The notes below the pieces were generated by a model, which saw nothing but the letters and a program-made list of their open reading frames with translations, was not told where the DNA came from and searched no databases. From Saccharopolyspora dendranthemae (lineage in GTDB: Bacteria > Actinomycetota > Actinomycetes > Mycobacteriales > Pseudonocardiaceae), in assembly GCF_007829955.1 (NCBI RefSeq), contig NZ_VIWX01000001.1:620001-684000 (forward strand): a stretch of DNA of 64,000 nt, in the 5' to 3' direction. Positions 60,700 to 64,000 of this stretch are shown here, one piece after another. The translations under genes were made by a program, and so were the position numbers. The first letter of the stretch is position 1. Every line of letters begins with the position of its first letter.

Positions 60700-60743
60700 A
60701 CTGGTCTAGACCCATTGACTGGGTGACCTGGTGCACATACCTT
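60700..60743 (+). promoter_or_regulatory. DasR-like operator and promoter of the GH18 pair
   Basis: ACTGGTCTAGACCCAT (60700-60715) matches 13 consecutive bases of the DasR-responsive consensus (ACTGGTCTAGACCAGT). It abuts TTGACT (60715-60720), 17-nt spacer and TACCTT (60738-60743), a good actinobacterial promoter. This fits chitin/GlcNAc control of the downstream chitinase-like genes. Confidence 0.75.
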
Positions 60744-60809
60744 CCTCCGCGCTGGAGATCTCCGCAGCGCACGTCCGGAGCCGAGCGCGCCACGCTTCCG
60801 GATCGATTC

Positions 60810-60835
60810 ACGACCCGGCCGATCGGCCGGGTCGT
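60810..60835 (+). repeat. Perfect 26-bp palindrome in the 5' leader
   Basis: ACGACCCGGCCGA mirrored as TCGGCCGGGTCGT forms a strong hairpin directly upstream of the GAGGGGAG ribosome site of the GH18-like gene. It could stabilise or regulate the mRNA. Confidence 0.7.
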
Positions 60836-60852
60836 CACGAGGGGAGCACCCT

Positions 60853-61848
60853 TTGACCAGGAAACCGGCCCGATGGGCGGCACTGGCCGCCGGCCTGCTG
60901 ATGCTGCCGATCGCGGGCGCCATGACGGCGCAGGCCGCTCCGGGCGAGCTCAAGGCCGCGCCGTACTACATGCCGCTGGACAACGAACCCCAGGACATCG
61001 CCGAAGCCATCGAGGCCAGCGGGCAGAAGGACTACATCTTCGCCTTCGCCCTGGCCCCGTCCACCGACTCCTGCACGCCCACCTGGGACGGCAAGGTCGG
61101 CCAGGAGGTGGCCACCGACACCGCGGTGAAGGCCAAGGCCGACGCCGTGCGGGCCGCGGGCGGCAACATCTCCGTGTCCTTCGGCGGCTACAACGGCATC
61201 GAGCTCGCGGCCGCCTGCGCTGACGCCGCGGCGCTGGCCGATGCGTACCAGCAGGTCATCGACAAGTACGAACTGACCCACATCGACCTCGACATCGAGG
61301 GCGACGACCTGGGCGACGTCCCCAACGAGACCAAGCGCTTCGAAGCCATCAAGACGCTCAAGGAGCGCAACCCCGACCTCCACGTCACCCTGACGCTGCC
61401 GATGACCACCGTCGGGCTCAACGAGGCGGGCAAGGCCGAGATCCAGCGCGCCAAGGACATGGGCGCTGAGATCGACCTGTTCAAGATCATGGACTTCGAC
61501 TACGGCGGCCCCGGTCAGGACATGGCCAACAGCGCCATCTCGGTCGCCGAGGCGTTCCACCAGCAGCTGCGCGAGCTGCACCCCGAGTTCGACGACGCCG
61601 CGGCCTACGCGCGCACGGGCGTGATCCTCATGAACGGCCACACCGACCAGCCGTCGGAGCTGTTCACCCCGGACACCTTCCGCGCGCTGCTGGACTACGC
61701 CAAGCAGAAGCAGATCGGCCGCCTCTCCTACTGGGCGCTCAACCGCGACCGCGTCTGCACCCAGCCCGGCGGTTGGGCCGACGGCAAGTGCAGCAGCGTC
61801 GAGCAGCAGCCCTACGAGTTCACCAAGATCATCTCCGAGTTCCAGTGA
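60853..61848 (+). CDS. Secreted GH18-like chitinase family protein
   Basis: 331 aa from a TTG with GGGGAG upstream. Signal peptide KPARWAALAAGLLMLPIAGAMTAQA, then a GH18 barrel: FALAPSTDSCTPTWDGK, VSFGGYNGIELAAAC and the catalytic D-x-D-x-E in THIDLDIEGDD. LFKIMDFDYGG and LSYWALNRDR match later barrel strands. No chitin-binding module is attached. It probably hydrolyses chitin or another beta-1,4-GlcNAc polymer outside the cell. A paralogous gene follows 17 nt later. Confidence 0.87.
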   Translation: MTRKPARWAALAAGLLMLPIAGAMTAQAAPGELKAAPYYMPLDNEPQDIAEAIEASGQKDYIFAFALAPSTDSCTPTWDGKVGQEVATDTAVKAKADAVRAAGGNISVSFGGYNGIELAAACADAAALADAYQQVIDKYELTHIDLDIEGDDLGDVPNETKRFEAIKTLKERNPDLHVTLTLPMTTVGLNEAGKAEIQRAKDMGAEIDLFKIMDFDYGGPGQDMANSAISVAEAFHQQLRELHPEFDDAAAYARTGVILMNGHTDQPSELFTPDTFRALLDYAKQKQIGRLSYWALNRDRVCTQPGGWADGKCSSVEQQPYEFTKIISEFQ

Positions 61849-61865
61849 TCCCCTGGAGTAGCAGC

Positions 61866-62825
61866 ATGCGAATCCCCCGAAAGATCGTCACCGCGCTGGT
61901 CGCGGGCTCGATGCTCCCGCTGGCCGCGGGTTCCGCGCTCGCGCAGGAAGCGCCTGCCGACATCAAGTCCGCGCCCTACATCGACGTGATGCAGGAGAAG
62001 CCCACCCTGGTCGACGTCGCCAAGGCGACCGGTCAGCAGCACTTCACGCTGGCCTTCGTGCTCGGCAGCGCCGCAGGCTGCACCCCGATGTGGGGCGGCG
62101 AGCGGGCCATCGACGACCCGGCGATCAAGGGTCAGATCGACGAGCTGCGCGGCATGGGCGGCGACGTCATCGTCGCCACCGGCGGCGCCATGGGCCCGTA
62201 CCTGGAAAGCGTGTGCGGCACCGCCGACGAGCTGCTGGGCGCCTACAAGACGATCCTCGACGCGACCGGCGCCAACCACCTCGACGTCGACGTCGAGGCG
62301 ACCATCCCGCACGACGTCGTCAACGAAGCCCTGGCCAAGCTGCAGGCCGAACGCGGCACCAAGGTCAGCTACACGCTGCGGGTGCAGGCCGACGAGACCG
62401 GCCTCGACCCCTACTCGCTGCAGGTTCTGCAGAGCGCCGCGGCGCACGGCGTCGACGTGCTGGTCAACCCGATGGCCATGGAGTTCGGCTCGCAGAAGCC
62501 CTGGGGCGACGCGGTGATCGCAGCCGCCGAGAGCACCCTGCGCCAGATGAAGGAGATCTGGCCGGACCTCAGCGACGCCGATCTCAAGGCCCGGCTGGGC
62601 GTGACACCGATGATCGGCCGGAACTTCAACGGCAACATCTTCAACCAGGACCACGCGCATCAGCTGCTGGACTGGGCGAACACCAACGGCATCGGCCTGC
62701 TGTCGTTCTGGTCGGCCGGCCGCGACAACGGCGACTGCCCCGGCGGGGCGGTGTCGCCGACCTGCAGCAGCATCGAGCAGCAGCCGTTCGAGTTCACCAC
62801 CCTCTTCAAGGGATTCGGCGCCTGA
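61866..62825 (+). CDS. Second secreted GH18-like protein (paralogue)
   Basis: 319 aa. Signal peptide RKIVTALVAGSMLPLAAGSALA, same fold as the gene upstream: LAFVLGSAAGCTPMWGGE, VIVATGGAMGPYLESVC, catalytic D-x-D-x-E in HLDVDVEATI and LLSFWSAGRDNGDCPGG near the C-terminus. Sequence identity between the two proteins is modest by eye, so they have diverged. The YGG strand after the catalytic motif (IMDFDYGG) reads LVNPMAMEFG here, suggesting a different substrate cleft. Confidence 0.85.
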   Translation: MRIPRKIVTALVAGSMLPLAAGSALAQEAPADIKSAPYIDVMQEKPTLVDVAKATGQQHFTLAFVLGSAAGCTPMWGGERAIDDPAIKGQIDELRGMGGDVIVATGGAMGPYLESVCGTADELLGAYKTILDATGANHLDVDVEATIPHDVVNEALAKLQAERGTKVSYTLRVQADETGLDPYSLQVLQSAAAHGVDVLVNPMAMEFGSQKPWGDAVIAAAESTLRQMKEIWPDLSDADLKARLGVTPMIGRNFNGNIFNQDHAHQLLDWANTNGIGLLSFWSAGRDNGDCPGGAVSPTCSSIEQQPFEFTTLFKGFGA

Positions 62826-62840
62826 CCGGCCGGAACCACT

Positions 62841-62872
62841 ACGAGCCGGCGGCCGAGGGGTCGCCGGCTCGT
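62841..62872 (+). terminator. Terminator after the GH18 pair
   Basis: ACGAGCCGGCG (62841-62851) pairs with CGCCGGCTCGT (62862-62872), an 11-bp stem with a 10-nt loop followed by TCTCTCG, 15 nt past the stop and shared with the convergent hydrolase gene. Confidence 0.65.
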
Positions 62873-62888
62873 TCTCTCGTGATGAGGC

Positions 62889-64000
62889 TCAGGGCGTCTC
62901 ACCGAGGCACTCGTAGGCGGTGCGCACGTAGTCGCGGGTCTTGGCCGCGCCGATGAGCTCGGCGGCCATCTTGTTCATCGTGTAGGCCAGGGTCATCCGC
63001 CGGTCGAGGTCGTTGACCACCACGGCGCCGCCGTTGCCGACCCACCAGCAGATCCGCCCCGACGGCGTCGGCATCAGCTCCGGTGCGGCCAGCGCGTAAC
63101 CGAGCCCGAACGGGATGCGGCGACCGAGAACCCTGTCGCGCGAATCGGATTGGACCTCGAAGATCCGCTCGATCACCTCGGGCGACAGGTAGCGCCTGCC
63201 CCCGACCGCGCCGCCGTGGGAGATCAGCGATTGCAGCCGCGCGACCGAGCGGGCGTTGCCCTGGCCGTTGAACCCGCCCAGTTCGGCACCCAGGAACTCC
63301 CGCGTGGTGGTCACCTTCATCGAGAACAGCGGGTTGCCCAGCGCTCGCTTGCCGAACTCGTCGAGGTCGGGGGCGTGCGGCGGTGATTTCAGCATCGCGA
63401 CCCGGCCGTCGACGGATTCCGGTGCGCCGAGCCAGAAGTCAGCGCCCAGCGGTTCGGCGTAGTCGGTGCGCAGCACGGTTCCGGCGGTGTGGCCGGTGAT
63501 GCGGAGCACGAGCTCGCCGATCAGGTGCCCGTGGCTGATCGCCTGGTAGCCCGACCCGTCCCCCGGTTCGAACCACGGCTTCTGCGCGGCCAGCAGCGCA
63601 GCGGGACGGCGCGGGTCGTAGAGGTCTTCCAGGGTCATCTTCTCGTCCCAGCCCGGAAGCCCGCTGCTGTGCCCGAGCAGGTGCCTGACCAGGATTCCCG
63701 ACTTCCCCTCCGCGGCGAACTCGGGCCAGTAGCGGGCGACCGGCGCGTCGGGATCGAGCTCGCCGGAGTCGATGAGGCCGAGCGCGACGAGCGCGAGCAT
63801 CGTCTTGGTCACCGAGAAGGTGTTGACCAGCGTGTCCCGCTCCCACGGCACGCCTTCGCGCGCCTCGCCGGCCCACAGGTCGACCACCACTTCCCCGTCC
63901 TGGACGACGCAGAGCGAGGCACCGCGTTCCTCACCCTCGTCCAGCCTGCGGTCCAGCAGGTCGCGCAGCGGTGCGAAGCGGGGTGCGCAGTCGCCGTTCA
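62889..64000 (-). CDS. Serine hydrolase of beta-lactamase/EstB type (N-terminus off window)
   Basis: About 370 aa visible; the start lies beyond the right edge. Conserved motifs: upstream ERGASLCVVQDGEVVVDLW, the catalytic S-x-x-K in FSVTKTMLAL, HLLGHSSGLPGW, the Tyr region GYQAISHGHLIGEL and the C-terminal GNGGAVVVNDL strand. EstB-like members hydrolyse esters rather than lactams. No signal peptide can be judged. Confidence 0.87.
   Translation of the reverse strand, partial: NGDCAPRFAPLRDLLDRRLDEGEERGASLCVVQDGEVVVDLWAGEAREGVPWERDTLVNTFSVTKTMLALVALGLIDSGELDPDAPVARYWPEFAAEGKSGILVRHLLGHSSGLPGWDEKMTLEDLYDPRRPAALLAAQKPWFEPGDGSGYQAISHGHLIGELVLRITGHTAGTVLRTDYAEPLGADFWLGAPESVDGRVAMLKSPPHAPDLDEFGKRALGNPLFSMKVTTTREFLGAELGGFNGQGNARSVARLQSLISHGGAVGGRRYLSPEVIERIFEVQSDSRDRVLGRRIPFGLGYALAAPELMPTPSGRICWWVGNGGAVVVNDLDRRMTLAYTMNKMAAELIGAAKTRDYVRTAYECLGETP

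Overview
The window is high-GC DNA with many GTG and TTG starts, 4-nt start/stop overlaps, a chaplin-like secreted protein, DegT enzymes, a DasR-type operator and a paired XRE regulator/small Cys-rich protein. This points to a filamentous actinomycete, most likely Pseudonocardiaceae near Saccharopolyspora; the genus is inference. I saw no rRNA, tRNA, CRISPR array, phage or complete IS element.

Layout. 1-5.9 kb: end of a TetR gene and a tightly coupled surface-glycan operon (GT2, GtrA, YfhO-like membrane protein, secreted PIG-L deacetylase). 6.4-7.4 kb: PH-domain protein and chaplin-like protein. 7.8-12.2 kb: glyoxylate/tartronate-semialdehyde operon (hyi, glxR, gcl, FAH-family protein). 12.4-19.2 kb: a compact cluster mixing riboflavin/pterin-type enzymes (RibD-like reductase, atypical GTP cyclohydrolase II, PTPS-fold protein, creatininase family) with a CDP-alcohol phosphotransferase, MDR dehydrogenase, flippase-like protein, methyltransferase and glycosyltransferase. 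This is my best candidate for an undescribed pathway. 19.2-20.7 kb: MFS exporter. 20.8-28.4 kb: sulfate-activation and sulfonation operon (APS kinase, TauE-CysQ single ORF, CysD, CysN, sulfotransferase, Tat-exported arylsulfotransferase) without sulfate-reduction genes.

28.8-39.7 kb holds single-gene functions: Acg-type nitroreductase, DoxX, P450, hydrolase, methyltransferase, sulfatase, YchJ, amino-acid ABC transporter, degenerate isochorismatase-like protein, GNAT, and a DUF4396 protein behind a metal-repressor-like operator. 39.9-40.1 kb is an apparently free-standing leader ORF plus structured RNA. 40.1-44.8 kb: dicarboxylate/tartrate uptake and metabolism plus a tiny membrane protein. 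45.0-47.3 kb: two coupled DegT aminotransferases. 47.9-57.0 kb: acyl-CoA oxidation/carboxylation operon of AtuA/acyl-CoA carboxylase type ending in a TetR gene. 57.0-58.5 kb: XRE regulator and divergent small Cys-rich protein. 58.7-62.8 kb: envelope enzymes (L,D-transpeptidase, NlpC/P60, two secreted GH18-like proteins with a DasR-like site). 62.9-64 kb: truncated serine hydrolase.

Metabolic links: dctA, tartrate dehydrogenase and the HpcH aldolase could feed C2/C3 acids into the gcl-glxR-hyi route. The sulfonation operon makes PAPS, spends it and removes PAP. All assignments are from reading the sequence by eye; no database search was run.
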